Of a stretch of DNA of 64,000 nucleotides, positions 53,322 to 61,731 are shown one piece after another. Both the position numbers and the translations under genes were made by a program. Within the stretch, counting starts at the first letter, position 1. Each line of letters starts with the position of its first letter. This DNA comes from Mycobacterium heidelbergense (GTDB lineage Bacteria > Actinomycetota > Actinomycetes > Mycobacteriales > Mycobacteriaceae), in the NCBI RefSeq assembly GCF_010730745.1, contig NZ_AP022615.1, positions 3,596,001 to 3,660,000 on the forward strand, given 5' to 3'. The notes below the pieces were generated by a model. That model saw only the letters and a program-made list of their open reading frames with translations, was not told the DNA's origin and ran no database searches.

Positions 53322-54437
53322 GTGACGCACACGGTTTCGGACTCCGCCATGGACCCCTCGGAACGAGAGTTCGGACAGTCCGGCATTGCGTTGTCGACCT
53401 ACCGGTTCCCGACGGGCTGGTTCATCGTCGCCTTCGCCTCCGACCTCGCCGCCGGTCAGGTCAAGCGGGCCCACTACTTCGGCGAGGAGCTCGTGCTGTT
53501 CCGCGCCGAATCCGGCCGGGTGCACGTGATGGACGCCTACTGCCAGCACCTGGGTGCCAACCTGGGCGTCGGCGGCACCGTGGAGGGCGAGAACATCGTC
53601 TGCCCCTGGCACGGTTGGCGCTGGCGCGGCGACGGCACCAACGCGCTGATTCCCTACAGCAAGATCGGCTGCAAGAACAACGTCCGCATCCGCACCTACC
53701 CGAGCATGGAGTGGTACGGCTTCATCCTGGCCTGGCACGAGCGTCACGGCCGCGCGCCGTACTGGCAGCCGCCGGTGCTGCCCGAGCTGGAAACGGGGGA
53801 GTACTACCCGCTGCACCCGCACACCCAGATGCTCAACCGGGTCAAGGTGCACCCGCAGATGATCATCGAGAACGCCGCCGACCCCTACCACGTCCAATAC
53901 GTGCACAAGGCCGCCAATCCCGCCACCACCGCGTCGTTCGAGGTGTCCGGTTACCACCTGCACGCCACCGTCAACGCGCATTTCGGCGGCGGCCGCGCGT
54001 CGACCTGGTTGACCCCGAACGGGCCGGTCGACGCCAAGATCGTCTACGACAACTACTCGCTGGGGCTGGGCATCGTGCGTTTCCCCAGCGAGCTGGTGGC
54101 CACCGTCCAGGTGACCGGGCAGACGCCGGTCGACGAGGACTACACCGACTACTTCTACACCCAGGCCTCCGTGCGCGAGCCCGGCGACGCCGGCGACGTG
54201 CCCACCGGCCGCGCCGCCAAGTTCCTTGCGCTGCAGCAAGAGGTCATCAAACAGGACTTCTTCACGTGGGAGAACATGAAATACCTCGAGAAGCCGAACC
54301 TGGCCCCCGAGGAGGCACACGACTACGCGGCGCTGCGCCGCTGGGCGCACCGCTTCTACCCGGGCGCGCAGCCCTCGCCCTCCGACTTCGGCTACACCGC
54401 CGAGGGTGAACCCGACCCGGCGGCCTCGAAGGCCTGA
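53322..54437 (+). CDS. Rieske non-haem iron oxygenase, KshA-like
   Basis: A 371-residue oxygenase terminal component. Rieske ligands C74, H76 (AYCQHLGANLG), C94 and H97 (CPWHGWRW) are present. The mononuclear iron motif is NAADPYHVQYVH. It is close in architecture to 3-ketosteroid 9-alpha-hydroxylase (KshA) and to other mycobacterial paralogues that act on steroid-like or CoA-linked substrates. GTG start with a GGAGAGG site upstream. First gene of an operon with synthetase, SnoaL-like and hotdog genes. Needs a reductase (KshB-type) encoded elsewhere. Confidence 0.9.
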   Translation: MTHTVSDSAMDPSEREFGQSGIALSTYRFPTGWFIVAFASDLAAGQVKRAHYFGEELVLFRAESGRVHVMDAYCQHLGANLGVGGTVEGENIVCPWHGWRWRGDGTNALIPYSKIGCKNNVRIRTYPSMEWYGFILAWHERHGRAPYWQPPVLPELETGEYYPLHPHTQMLNRVKVHPQMIIENAADPYHVQYVHKAANPATTASFEVSGYHLHATVNAHFGGGRASTWLTPNGPVDAKIVYDNYSLGLGIVRFPSELVATVQVTGQTPVDEDYTDYFYTQASVREPGDAGDVPTGRAAKFLALQQEVIKQDFFTWENMKYLEKPNLAPEEAHDYAALRRWAHRFYPGAQPSPSDFGYTAEGEPDPAASKA

Positions 54438-55999
54438 TGCCGGGGCCCGCCGACTTCGGCGTCGATCGTTTCACCGTGCCGGCCGTGCTGGATCGCCGCG
54501 CCGAGCAGCACCCCGACCGGGTGATGATGTCGATCGCCGGGGTCGACGTGACCTTCGAGCAGATGCGCCGGCGGTCCTGCGCGGCGGCCAACATGCTGAC
54601 CGACCTCGGCGTCGGGCGCGGCGACGGCGTGGCGTTGTTCACCGCGACCTGCCCGGAGTGGGTCTACTTCTGGCTGGGCGCGGCGCGCATCGGCGCGGTG
54701 AGCGCGGCGGTGAACGCCGCGAGCAAGGGTGACTTCTTGCTGCACACGCTCCGGCTGTCGCGGGCCAAGGTGATCCTCACCGACGGCGAGCGACGGCCCC
54801 GCGTCGACGAGGTCGCCGACGGGTTGGAGACCGTGACCGACGTTGTGGTGCAAGGTGATTCGCTCGCCGAGGCCCTGGGTGGTGCCGACCGCCCGCCGGC
54901 CGACGCTGTCGTTGGGGTGGGTGACGTGGGATCGCTGTTCTATACCTCGGGCACCACGGGACCGTCGAAAGCGGTTGCCACGACGTGGCATTACCTGTTC
55001 TCGGTGGCGGCGACGGTCGCGTCGGCCTGGGACTTTCGCGCGGGGGAGGTGCTGTGGACGGCGATGCCGCTGTTCCACCTGAGCGCGGCCCCGAGCGTGC
55101 TGGCCCCCATGCTGGTCGGTGGAACGACCGTGTTGGCCAAGGCCTTCCATCCCGGCGAGGTGTGGGACGACGTCCGGGCCCACGGCGCCATCGGCTTCGC
55201 GGGCGCCGGCGCGATGGTGTCGATGCTGCGGAATCTGCCCGAGGATCCGCGTGACGCACAGCTGCCGCTGCGGTTCATCTCCGCCGCGCCCATCGACGCG
55301 AATTCCTACCACGACATCGAAAAGCGTTACGGCTGCTGCATCGTCACGATGTACGGGATGACCGAGGCCTTCCCGATCGCCGTCAAGGGCGTGGCCGACG
55401 AGGGGGTACCCGGGACGTCGGGACGGCCGAACCCCAACTTCGACGTGCGGATCGTCGACCAGCGTGGCGACCCGCTGCCCGCCGGCACCGTCGGGGAGAT
55501 CGCCTGCCGGCCCAGGCGCGCACACGTGATGAGCGAGGGCTATGTGGGCCAGGGTTCGCGGATGGACCCGCACCCGGAGTGGTTCCGCACCGGCGATCTG
55601 GGCCGGCTCGACGCCGACGACAACCTGACCTACGTGGACCGCATCAAGGATTCGCTGCGCAGGCGCGGCGAGAACGTCTCCTCGGTCGAGGTCGAAGCCG
55701 TCGTGATGCGCCATCCCGCGGTGGCCGAGGCCGCGGCGGTCGGGGTGCCCAGCGAGCTGGGCGAGGACGACATCCTGCTGATCGTGACGTTGCGCCCCGG
55801 CGCCGCGCTGGACTGCGCGGAGTTGCTCGACTTCTGCGCCGCTCGCATGCCGTACTTCTGCGTGCCGCGATTCGTCGAGACGGTCGATGAACTTCCCAAG
55901 AACGTCATAGGGCGGATACGTAAAGATTTGTTGCGTACTCGGGGTTTAAAAGCGGGCGTCTGGGATCGCGAAAAATACGGTTATGTCGTTAATCGCTAA
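54437..55999 (+). CDS. acyl-CoA synthetase (AMP-forming)
   Basis: A 520-residue ANL ligase. It has YTSGTTGPSKAV as the phosphate-binding loop, YGMTEAFP, RTGDLGRLDADDNLTYVDR and the C-terminal Lys region NVIGRIRKDLLR. ATG overlaps the preceding stop by one base (TGATG). It probably activates the acid product of the oxygenase pathway. Confidence 0.9.
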   Translation: MPGPADFGVDRFTVPAVLDRRAEQHPDRVMMSIAGVDVTFEQMRRRSCAAANMLTDLGVGRGDGVALFTATCPEWVYFWLGAARIGAVSAAVNAASKGDFLLHTLRLSRAKVILTDGERRPRVDEVADGLETVTDVVVQGDSLAEALGGADRPPADAVVGVGDVGSLFYTSGTTGPSKAVATTWHYLFSVAATVASAWDFRAGEVLWTAMPLFHLSAAPSVLAPMLVGGTTVLAKAFHPGEVWDDVRAHGAIGFAGAGAMVSMLRNLPEDPRDAQLPLRFISAAPIDANSYHDIEKRYGCCIVTMYGMTEAFPIAVKGVADEGVPGTSGRPNPNFDVRIVDQRGDPLPAGTVGEIACRPRRAHVMSEGYVGQGSRMDPHPEWFRTGDLGRLDADDNLTYVDRIKDSLRRRGENVSSVEVEAVVMRHPAVAEAAAVGVPSELGEDDILLIVTLRPGAALDCAELLDFCAARMPYFCVPRFVETVDELPKNVIGRIRKDLLRTRGLKAGVWDREKYGYVVNR

Positions 56000-56062
56000 G
56001 TTAAGTTAGTGTTACATGAGCCATTCTTTTCCGTCATTTCCCCGAGAGGCTGGAGAGCCACG

Positions 56063-56488
56063 ATGACCCTGACCTATCAGCAAGAGCAGCTCCTCCAAGC
56101 CGTGACGGGCCGCGCCGCCATCCTGGATCTGGACGCCCGGCACAATCGGGCCTATTCCGATGGCGATCGCGAGCGCTGGATCGCCACCTTCCGCCATTCC
56201 GGCGCCAGCTACACCCGCGATAGCGAGCAGTTCACCGATCTGCGCACGGCGTTCGACGGCGGCAACGGGCAGCGCCTGGTCACCGTCGATCACGAGATCC
56301 ACATCGACGGCGTCCAAGCGACCCAGCGTTGTGTCGTCGTGCTTTTCGCCGCCATGTTCGGCGACACCGCGCTGCGGGCCACCGGCACGTACAAGGACGC
56401 GCTGGTCTACGAGCGCGGCGGCTGGTTCTTCACTTCGCGCGTGCTCGAATGGGATTCGGTGCCCAGCCGGCACCCGCTCGTCATGTGA
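56063..56488 (+). CDS. SnoaL-like (NTF2-fold) protein
   Basis: A 141-residue protein with a cone-shaped NTF2 fold (IATFRHSGASYTR near 40, YKDALVYERGGWFFTSRVLEW at the end). Family members are small isomerases, dehydratases or ring-hydroxylating dioxygenase beta-like subunits. Start ATG 56063 with a TGGAG site 8-12 bases upstream; the longer open frame from 56009 overlaps the intergenic region. Its stop overlaps the GTG of the following hotdog gene. Confidence 0.8.
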   Translation: MTLTYQQEQLLQAVTGRAAILDLDARHNRAYSDGDRERWIATFRHSGASYTRDSEQFTDLRTAFDGGNGQRLVTVDHEIHIDGVQATQRCVVVLFAAMFGDTALRATGTYKDALVYERGGWFFTSRVLEWDSVPSRHPLVM

Positions 56489-57033
56489 GCGGCACCGGTG
56501 AGGTGGATCAGGGCCTCAGCTACCAGCTGGCCTTCGGCAGCTACGACGATGCGCTGCGGATGGTCGGCGCGAAGAGCGAACCGCGAACCGCGCGAACGCC
56601 GGTCAGCGGCGCGCGCATTCAATTGTTCGCCGCGATGGTCCACGACGGCAATCGTTCGTATTGGGACCGCGAGTTCGCCCGGGAGAAATGGGGAGGTCTG
56701 CTCGCCCCGCCGGCTTTGTTGATGGGCTGGCTCATACCCCCACCGTGGGAGCCGCGGGGTAGGCCGCCGGCGGCGTCGGTGGCGCTGCGGGTGCCGTTGC
56801 CGGGCACCACCTTCGTCAATGCGGCCAACGACGTTGAGTTCCTGCGGCCCATCGTCGAGGGCGACCTGCTCAGCGTCGTGGAGGAGCTGGTGTCGGTGTC
56901 GCCGGAAAAGCGGACCCGGCTGGGGGCCGGGCATTTCGTCGAAACGCTGGAGACGTATCGCCGGCAGGACGGAACCGTGGTCGCCACATGCCGAAACACG
57001 TTGTTTCGCTTCACACCCGGCGGTTCGTCGTGA
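56485..57033 (+). CDS. FAS1-dehydratase-like hotdog subunit (MaoC N-half type)
   Basis: A 182-residue hotdog protein of the type called MaoC-like N-terminal dehydratase (LFAAMVHDGNRSYWDREFA, then LLAPPALLMGWLIPP, ENDVEFLRPIVEGD-like NAANDVEFLRPIVEGD). With the following gene it recalls ChsH1/ChsH2, in which two short hotdog proteins form a heteromeric enoyl-CoA hydratase. GTG start overlapping the previous stop. The catalytic Asp/His would sit in the partner. Confidence 0.78.
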   Translation: MSGTGEVDQGLSYQLAFGSYDDALRMVGAKSEPRTARTPVSGARIQLFAAMVHDGNRSYWDREFAREKWGGLLAPPALLMGWLIPPPWEPRGRPPAASVALRVPLPGTTFVNAANDVEFLRPIVEGDLLSVVEELVSVSPEKRTRLGAGHFVETLETYRRQDGTVVATCRNTLFRFTPGGSS

Positions 57034-57479
57034 CCGGTGCGGATCTGGACTGGGACGACATCACCGTTCCCGTCGACCTGCCCGAGGTGGTCGACCACAT
57101 CAGCTATCAGCGAGTGGTCGAGAACGCGGGAGCGACGTGGGACTATTTCCCCGGCCATTTCGATCCTGCCTACGCCCAAAGCCAGGGCAACCCAACGATT
57201 TACGTCAACACCATGCACCTCGCCGGGTTCGCCGACCGCGTCGCGACCGATTGGGCGGGCCCGAGCAGCCGCGTGGTGCGCCGGTCCATGCGGCTGGCCG
57301 GTTCGGTGTATGCCGGCGACACCATGGTCGGTCGGGGCCGGGCGGTGGCCAAGCGGCGGGACACCTCGGTGGACCCGCCGCGCCGCCTCGTCGACATCCA
57401 GATCCAGGTGACCAATCAGCATGGCGCGCTGTGCTGTCCGGTCGAGCTGACCCTGCAGCTGCCCGACCGGCGGGCATGA
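57030..57479 (+). CDS. MaoC-like hotdog hydratase partner
   Basis: A 149-residue hotdog protein. It has SYQRVVENAGATWDYFPGHFDPAYAQ followed by TIYVNTMHLAGFADRVATDWAG, the overhanging-helix hydratase region with candidate catalytic Asp and His, and VYAGDTMVGRGRAVAKR in the last strand pair. The GTG at 57030 overlaps the previous stop (GTGA); an upstream ATG inside the previous gene is less likely. Enoyl-CoA hydratase activity is inferred. Confidence 0.78.
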   Translation: MTGADLDWDDITVPVDLPEVVDHISYQRVVENAGATWDYFPGHFDPAYAQSQGNPTIYVNTMHLAGFADRVATDWAGPSSRVVRRSMRLAGSVYAGDTMVGRGRAVAKRRDTSVDPPRRLVDIQIQVTNQHGALCCPVELTLQLPDRRA

Positions 57480-57561
57480 TGGATTCCGGCGCGGGCGAAC
57501 TGCATCTGGCGGTGTGCCGACGGTTCGGCGAGGCCGCGACCCTTCGTGGCGCCCGGACCTT

Positions 57562-59028
57562 TCATAGCGGCGGCATCGGCCCGTTGCAGACCACCGATTG
57601 CAGCTCGACGTATTCGTCGAGGCCCTCCGGCCCGAACTCCCGCCCGAGGCCCGACTGCTTGAAGCCGCCGAACGGGCTGCTGATGTCGAGCATGTACATG
57701 TTGATGCCGTAGGTGCCGGTGCGCACCCGGGCGGCGATCCGCAGGCCGTGGGCGGTGTCGGCGGTCCACACCGAACCGGCCAGGCCGTAGTCGCTGTCGT
57801 TGGCGATCCGGATCGCGTCGTCCTCGTCGCGGTAGCGCAGGACGGTCAACACCGGGCCGAAAATCTCCTCCCGCGCGATGCGCATCTCGTTGGTGGCGTC
57901 GGCGAACAGGGTTGGCCGCACGTACCAGCCGCGCTCGGCCGGGCTGTCCTCGCCGCCGAGGATCATGCGCGCGCCTTCCCGCTGCCCGGACCGGATGTAG
58001 TCCTGCACCCGGCGCTGTTGCCGTTGCGCGACAAGGGGTCCGACGTCGGTGGCCTCGTCGGCGGGATCCCCGACGCGCAGGCCCGACATCATCTCCGCCA
58101 GGGCGTCGACCAGCTCGTCGTGGCGTCGTTCGCTGACCAGGATGCGGGTCTGCGCGACGCAGGCCTGGCCGTTGTTCATCAGGCCGGCCGTCTTCAGCCC
58201 GGCCACGGTCTTGCCGATGTCGGCGTCGTCGAGAACGATCGCCGCCGACTTGCCGCCCAGCTCCAGGCTCACCCGCTTGAGCTGCTCCCCGCACAGCGCC
58301 GCGATCCGGCGCCCGGTCGCGCTGGACCCGGTGAACGCGATCTTGTCCACGCCCGGATGGCGCACCAGCGCCTCGCCGACATCGGGCCCGCCGGGCAGCA
58401 CCGATACCACGCCCTCGGGCAGGCCCACCCGCTCGATCATCTCGGCCAACCACAAAGCGTCCAAAGGCGTTTCGGGTGCCGGCTTGATGACGACCGCGCA
58501 GCCCGCGACGAGGGCGGGGATCAGCTTGGGCATGATCAGGAATTGCGGCACGTTCCACGGCACTATCGCGCCGACCACCCCGACCGGGGCCCGGTGCAGG
58601 TGCACGTCGCCGAGCACGCCCCGGCGGCGTTCCACCCACGGGAAGTCCCGCGCGACCGCCAGGGTGAGGTGCATCATCGACGCCGCCCCCGCGGCCTGGC
58701 CGAGTCTGCTGAAGCTGCGCGGCGATCCCATCTCCGCGGTGATCAGGTCGGCCATCTCGTCGATGTGACCGGAGTAGATCGCGGCCAGCTCGTCGAGCTT
58801 GGCCATCCGCTCCCCGGGGGTCATGCGCGGCCACGGGCCGTGGTCGAAGGCCCGTCGCGCGGCGGCGACGGCCGCGTCGACGTCCTCGGGGCCGGCCGCC
58901 TGAGCGTGGCCGATGGGCTCCTCGGAGTGCGGGGAAATGACCGTCAGGTGTTGGGGGCTGGCGGGTTTGCGCCAGTGACCGCCGACGAAAAGTTCGTCAT
59001 ACGAACGGTGGCAGGAATTTTCCGTCAT
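57562..59028 (-). CDS. aldehyde dehydrogenase (NAD(P)-dependent)
   Basis: A 488-residue ALDH oxidising an aldehyde to a carboxylic acid. Catalytic Cys is in NNGQACVAQTR, general-base Glu in LELGGKSAA, with Asn of VPWN, IKPAPETP for cofactor binding and EEIFGPVL. Converges with the hotdog operon and diverges from the lipocalin-like gene, sharing motif site f. It may complete the alcohol-aldehyde-acid sequence begun by the P450 and ADH. Confidence 0.93.
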   Translation of the reverse strand: MTENSCHRSYDELFVGGHWRKPASPQHLTVISPHSEEPIGHAQAAGPEDVDAAVAAARRAFDHGPWPRMTPGERMAKLDELAAIYSGHIDEMADLITAEMGSPRSFSRLGQAAGAASMMHLTLAVARDFPWVERRRGVLGDVHLHRAPVGVVGAIVPWNVPQFLIMPKLIPALVAGCAVVIKPAPETPLDALWLAEMIERVGLPEGVVSVLPGGPDVGEALVRHPGVDKIAFTGSSATGRRIAALCGEQLKRVSLELGGKSAAIVLDDADIGKTVAGLKTAGLMNNGQACVAQTRILVSERRHDELVDALAEMMSGLRVGDPADEATDVGPLVAQRQQRRVQDYIRSGQREGARMILGGEDSPAERGWYVRPTLFADATNEMRIAREEIFGPVLTVLRYRDEDDAIRIANDSDYGLAGSVWTADTAHGLRIAARVRTGTYGINMYMLDISSPFGGFKQSGLGREFGPEGLDEYVELQSVVCNGPMPPL

Positions 59029-59080
59029 CGGGCACTACCTCGGGGCAGGGTGAGAACGCGACCGTTACTTCGCTATTGCT

Positions 59081-59100
59081 GCTAACATAGCAAAAAAGCA
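59081..59100 (+). promoter_or_regulatory. shared AT-rich motif, site f
   Basis: GCTAACATAGCAAAAAAGCA lies in the divergent gap between the ALDH gene and the gene at 59121, with a further inverted GCTAT at 59072-59076. It is closest to the consensus. Confidence 0.55.
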
Positions 59101-59120
59101 GGGTCGAGGAAGCGCGTGAC

Positions 59121-60467
59121 ATGAAGAGCGACTGGCGCAGTTACCCATTCCGGTTGGTGCCCGGCGATCCGCAGCTCGATTTCCCGGCCGCCGAAGGCGA
59201 ACACCCCGACCAGGAGTCGGACACCTGGTTCATCGCCGGTCGGCTCGACGCCACCGAGACGGACCGGTCATTCGCGTTCCTGACCATCTTCAACAAGAAC
59301 CGGCCCGGCGGAACGGTGGTCGCGGACTTCTACACCATGGCGCTGTTCGACCTGGACACCGGCGATTACGGCACCTATACGGATTACGACATGCCGCCGG
59401 CCAACCTGGAGCCGGGCGCGCAGCGCAAGCTGGACATGGCCCTGGGGTATCTCGACGTCAGCTACCACAGCGGCGCCGGAACCGCGTCGTGGACGGCGTG
59501 CCGCGACGCCGACGGGAAACTGTTGCCCTACACCTACCGTGTCAGCGTGGTGGGCGAGGACCACTCGGGTCGGCGGATGCGGCTCGACCTGGCCGTAACG
59601 CCAACGCGCGCACCGACACCGGTGGGCGCGTCGACCTACAACGGGAAGATCGTCTGCTTCGGTCAAAGCGACACCTACTCGTATTTCCAGACCGGAATGG
59701 CGATGACCGGGACCTTGCGCTGGGGCGATGTGGTCGAGCAGGTCTCCGGCAGCGGGGGGCACGTCGACCGGCAGTGGTTCCCGAAGTACGCCGGCGGCGG
59801 GGGAACCGGGGGAGACCCGCGGGCCAGGTCCCACGAATGGCGCACCATCAACTTCGATAACGGCGTGGACGTGAGCATCTGGCGGCAGTTCGACCGCGCG
59901 AACGGCAATGCGCTGCAGCCGTTTACCGGCGTGACGACGAGTTATCCCGACCCGGGCATGCCGCCGCGGTGCGCCGAGGACGTCGAGGTGACGATCAGCA
60001 GCTACGTCCGGTGGCCGAACGCGGTGCGGCCGCTGGTGCGGCCGGTCGCCGCGGCCCGCTACATGCCGGATCGGCACCGGATCACTTGCGCCACACTGCA
60101 ACTGGATGTCATCGGGGAGCCGCTGGTGGCGGCCCCGGCGCACGGGTTGCCGATCGAATACATGGAAGGGCCGTACCGCTATCACGGAACGCTGTGGGGC
60201 AAACCCGTGACCGGGTTCGCGTTCAACGAGCGCTCGTTGGCGCTGTACCGGGACTGGGAGCTGGTCGAGGTGCTGGCCACCACTGTCGCGAGCGCCGAAC
60301 CCGCCGTCCCGGAGCTGCGGGCGATGGTGGATCGGGTGGCGCCCTTGGTGGCCTCCGGCCGTCGCGGCGAGGCGGTGGAGCTGTTGAGCGGGGTGGCGCC
60401 CGTTGAAAACGAGCTACTGGCAACCATTCTCGACGACCTGATCGCCGTGCTGTCGTCGGGCGATTAG
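59121..60467 (+). CDS. AttH/CrtC-like lipocalin-fold protein
   Basis: A 448-residue protein resembling the hydroxyneurosporene synthase / AttH family, which has two lipocalin-like halves that bind hydrophobic molecules or hydrate isoprenoids. Supporting stretches are DTWFIAGRLDATETDRSFAF, SGSGGHVDRQWFPKYAG and WRTINFDNGVDVSIWRQFD. There is no signal peptide, so it is likely cytoplasmic. GAGGAAG precedes the ATG. Terpenoid or similar substrate handling is only a hint from the family. Confidence 0.78.
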   Translation: MKSDWRSYPFRLVPGDPQLDFPAAEGEHPDQESDTWFIAGRLDATETDRSFAFLTIFNKNRPGGTVVADFYTMALFDLDTGDYGTYTDYDMPPANLEPGAQRKLDMALGYLDVSYHSGAGTASWTACRDADGKLLPYTYRVSVVGEDHSGRRMRLDLAVTPTRAPTPVGASTYNGKIVCFGQSDTYSYFQTGMAMTGTLRWGDVVEQVSGSGGHVDRQWFPKYAGGGGTGGDPRARSHEWRTINFDNGVDVSIWRQFDRANGNALQPFTGVTTSYPDPGMPPRCAEDVEVTISSYVRWPNAVRPLVRPVAAARYMPDRHRITCATLQLDVIGEPLVAAPAHGLPIEYMEGPYRYHGTLWGKPVTGFAFNERSLALYRDWELVEVLATTVASAEPAVPELRAMVDRVAPLVASGRRGEAVELLSGVAPVENELLATILDDLIAVLSSGD

Positions 60468-60527
60468 GGCGGCCCGGGCGCCGAGCCTGTAAATCTGCAG
60501 GTGCCTACTCGCACTTCTTCTGCAAAA

Positions 60528-61691
60528 TTACAGCCTCACCGCGGCTTGGTCGGTAGCCGAGGCGAGCGCCCGGGCCCAGGTGGCGTGGCGATGCTGCAGC
60601 CCCGGTTCGTTGCGGCCGAACAGCAGGTGATCGCGGGCGCCCGACTCGAGGTTGGCCTGCAATCCCTCGACCAGCCGGTAGTCCTCGTCGCGCACCGTGG
60701 CGTGCGCGTAGTCGAAGACGGCCTGGGCGCCGGCGGCCACGGATTCGTCGGACAGGTCCAGCGGTGTCGAGTTCTGGTGCACGGTGATCGATCTGCCCGG
60801 TCGGTCGCCCGGGTAGATCCGGAACAGCTCGCCGTTGGCGATGGTCACCGACAGCACGATGTTGGGGAACAGCGCGTAGATCACGACCATGTTGTGGAAC
60901 GGGTTCCATTGCTCCTCGGGCATATCGTCCAGTTCCAGGATCGTGTTGAGCGGGAAGATCAACCGGTGATGGGGCCCGTACGCATCGAAGACCGTGCAGT
61001 TGCTGCGGGCGATCGTGGCAAACGTCTGCCGGTGCACGGTGGCGAAATGGTAGTTCTCCGAAAAGGTGTCGACCGCCAGCTTCCAGTTGATCGGGCAGTC
61101 GAGCACCTTCTCGCCCAGCGGGGACCAGCGCCCGATGCCCCAGGAGTCGAGCTCGTCGGCCAGCGGCCCCAGGTGCGCGGCGACGTCCAGGGTCGCGCCG
61201 GGATCCAATGCCACCCAGAGGAATCCGGCGAACTCGGCGGCCGGAAGCTCGGTCAGGCCGTCGGACTTGACGGTCACGTCGGGAAAGCCCTCGCGGCCCG
61301 GCACGCCGACCAACCGCCCGGTGTTGTCGTACGTCCACGCGTGGTACGGGCAGGTGAATCGCTTGGCGCTGCCGCGCCCCGTCACCACCGGCGACTGCCG
61401 GTGCAGGCAGACGTTGTCGAACGCCTTGACGGACCCGTCGGACGTCCTGGTCAGCAGGACCGATCGCCCCATCACCGTCTTGGTGCAGTACGCGCCGGGA
61501 CCGGCGAGCTCCGAGACGTAGCCGACCAGCTGCGGGCTGGCCAGCAGCAGGGCCCTGTCCCGGTTGTGTCGGTCGACCGAGGTGTAGTCGGCCGCGTCGA
61601 CCCGGTGGGTCGCGGGGGCGAGGTCGGTCGCCTTGTCGCGCGCCAGTTTCAAGGCGCGCCGGGTCAGGTCGACGAGCTGGTCACGGTCCAT
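60528..61691 (-). CDS. Rieske aromatic-ring-hydroxylating oxygenase alpha subunit
   Basis: A 387-residue oxygenase. Rieske ligands are C95, H97 (NVCLHRQSPVV), C114 and H117 (FTCPYHAWTY). The mononuclear iron motif is ENYHFATVH with an Asp further on. It resembles alpha subunits of ring-hydroxylating dioxygenases (SRPBCC C-terminal domain). There is no beta subunit gene next to it. It is divergent from a MerR gene, with a palindrome between. Confidence 0.9.
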   Translation of the reverse strand: MDRDQLVDLTRRALKLARDKATDLAPATHRVDAADYTSVDRHNRDRALLLASPQLVGYVSELAGPGAYCTKTVMGRSVLLTRTSDGSVKAFDNVCLHRQSPVVTGRGSAKRFTCPYHAWTYDNTGRLVGVPGREGFPDVTVKSDGLTELPAAEFAGFLWVALDPGATLDVAAHLGPLADELDSWGIGRWSPLGEKVLDCPINWKLAVDTFSENYHFATVHRQTFATIARSNCTVFDAYGPHHRLIFPLNTILELDDMPEEQWNPFHNMVVIYALFPNIVLSVTIANGELFRIYPGDRPGRSITVHQNSTPLDLSDESVAAGAQAVFDYAHATVRDEDYRLVEGLQANLESGARDHLLFGRNEPGLQHRHATWARALASATDQAAVRL

Positions 61692-61703
61692 GGGCCCAGT
61701 ACA

Positions 61704-61726
61704 GACCTTGCGACGGTTGTAAGGTC
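61704..61726. promoter_or_regulatory. putative MerR-type operator
   Basis: GACCTT and AAGGTC arms enclose an 11-base centre whose flanks are also nearly complementary, forming a 23-bp imperfect palindrome. It lies 5 bases before the MerR start and 13 bases before the oxygenase start. Confidence 0.6.
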
Positions 61727-61731
61727 AAGGA

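Noticed and set aside
53322..54437. Assigning the Rieske oxygenase as KshA itself
   Set aside because: The ligands fit the family, but mycobacteria have several paralogues and no steroid-ring gene is adjacent, so only a KshA-like call is justified.
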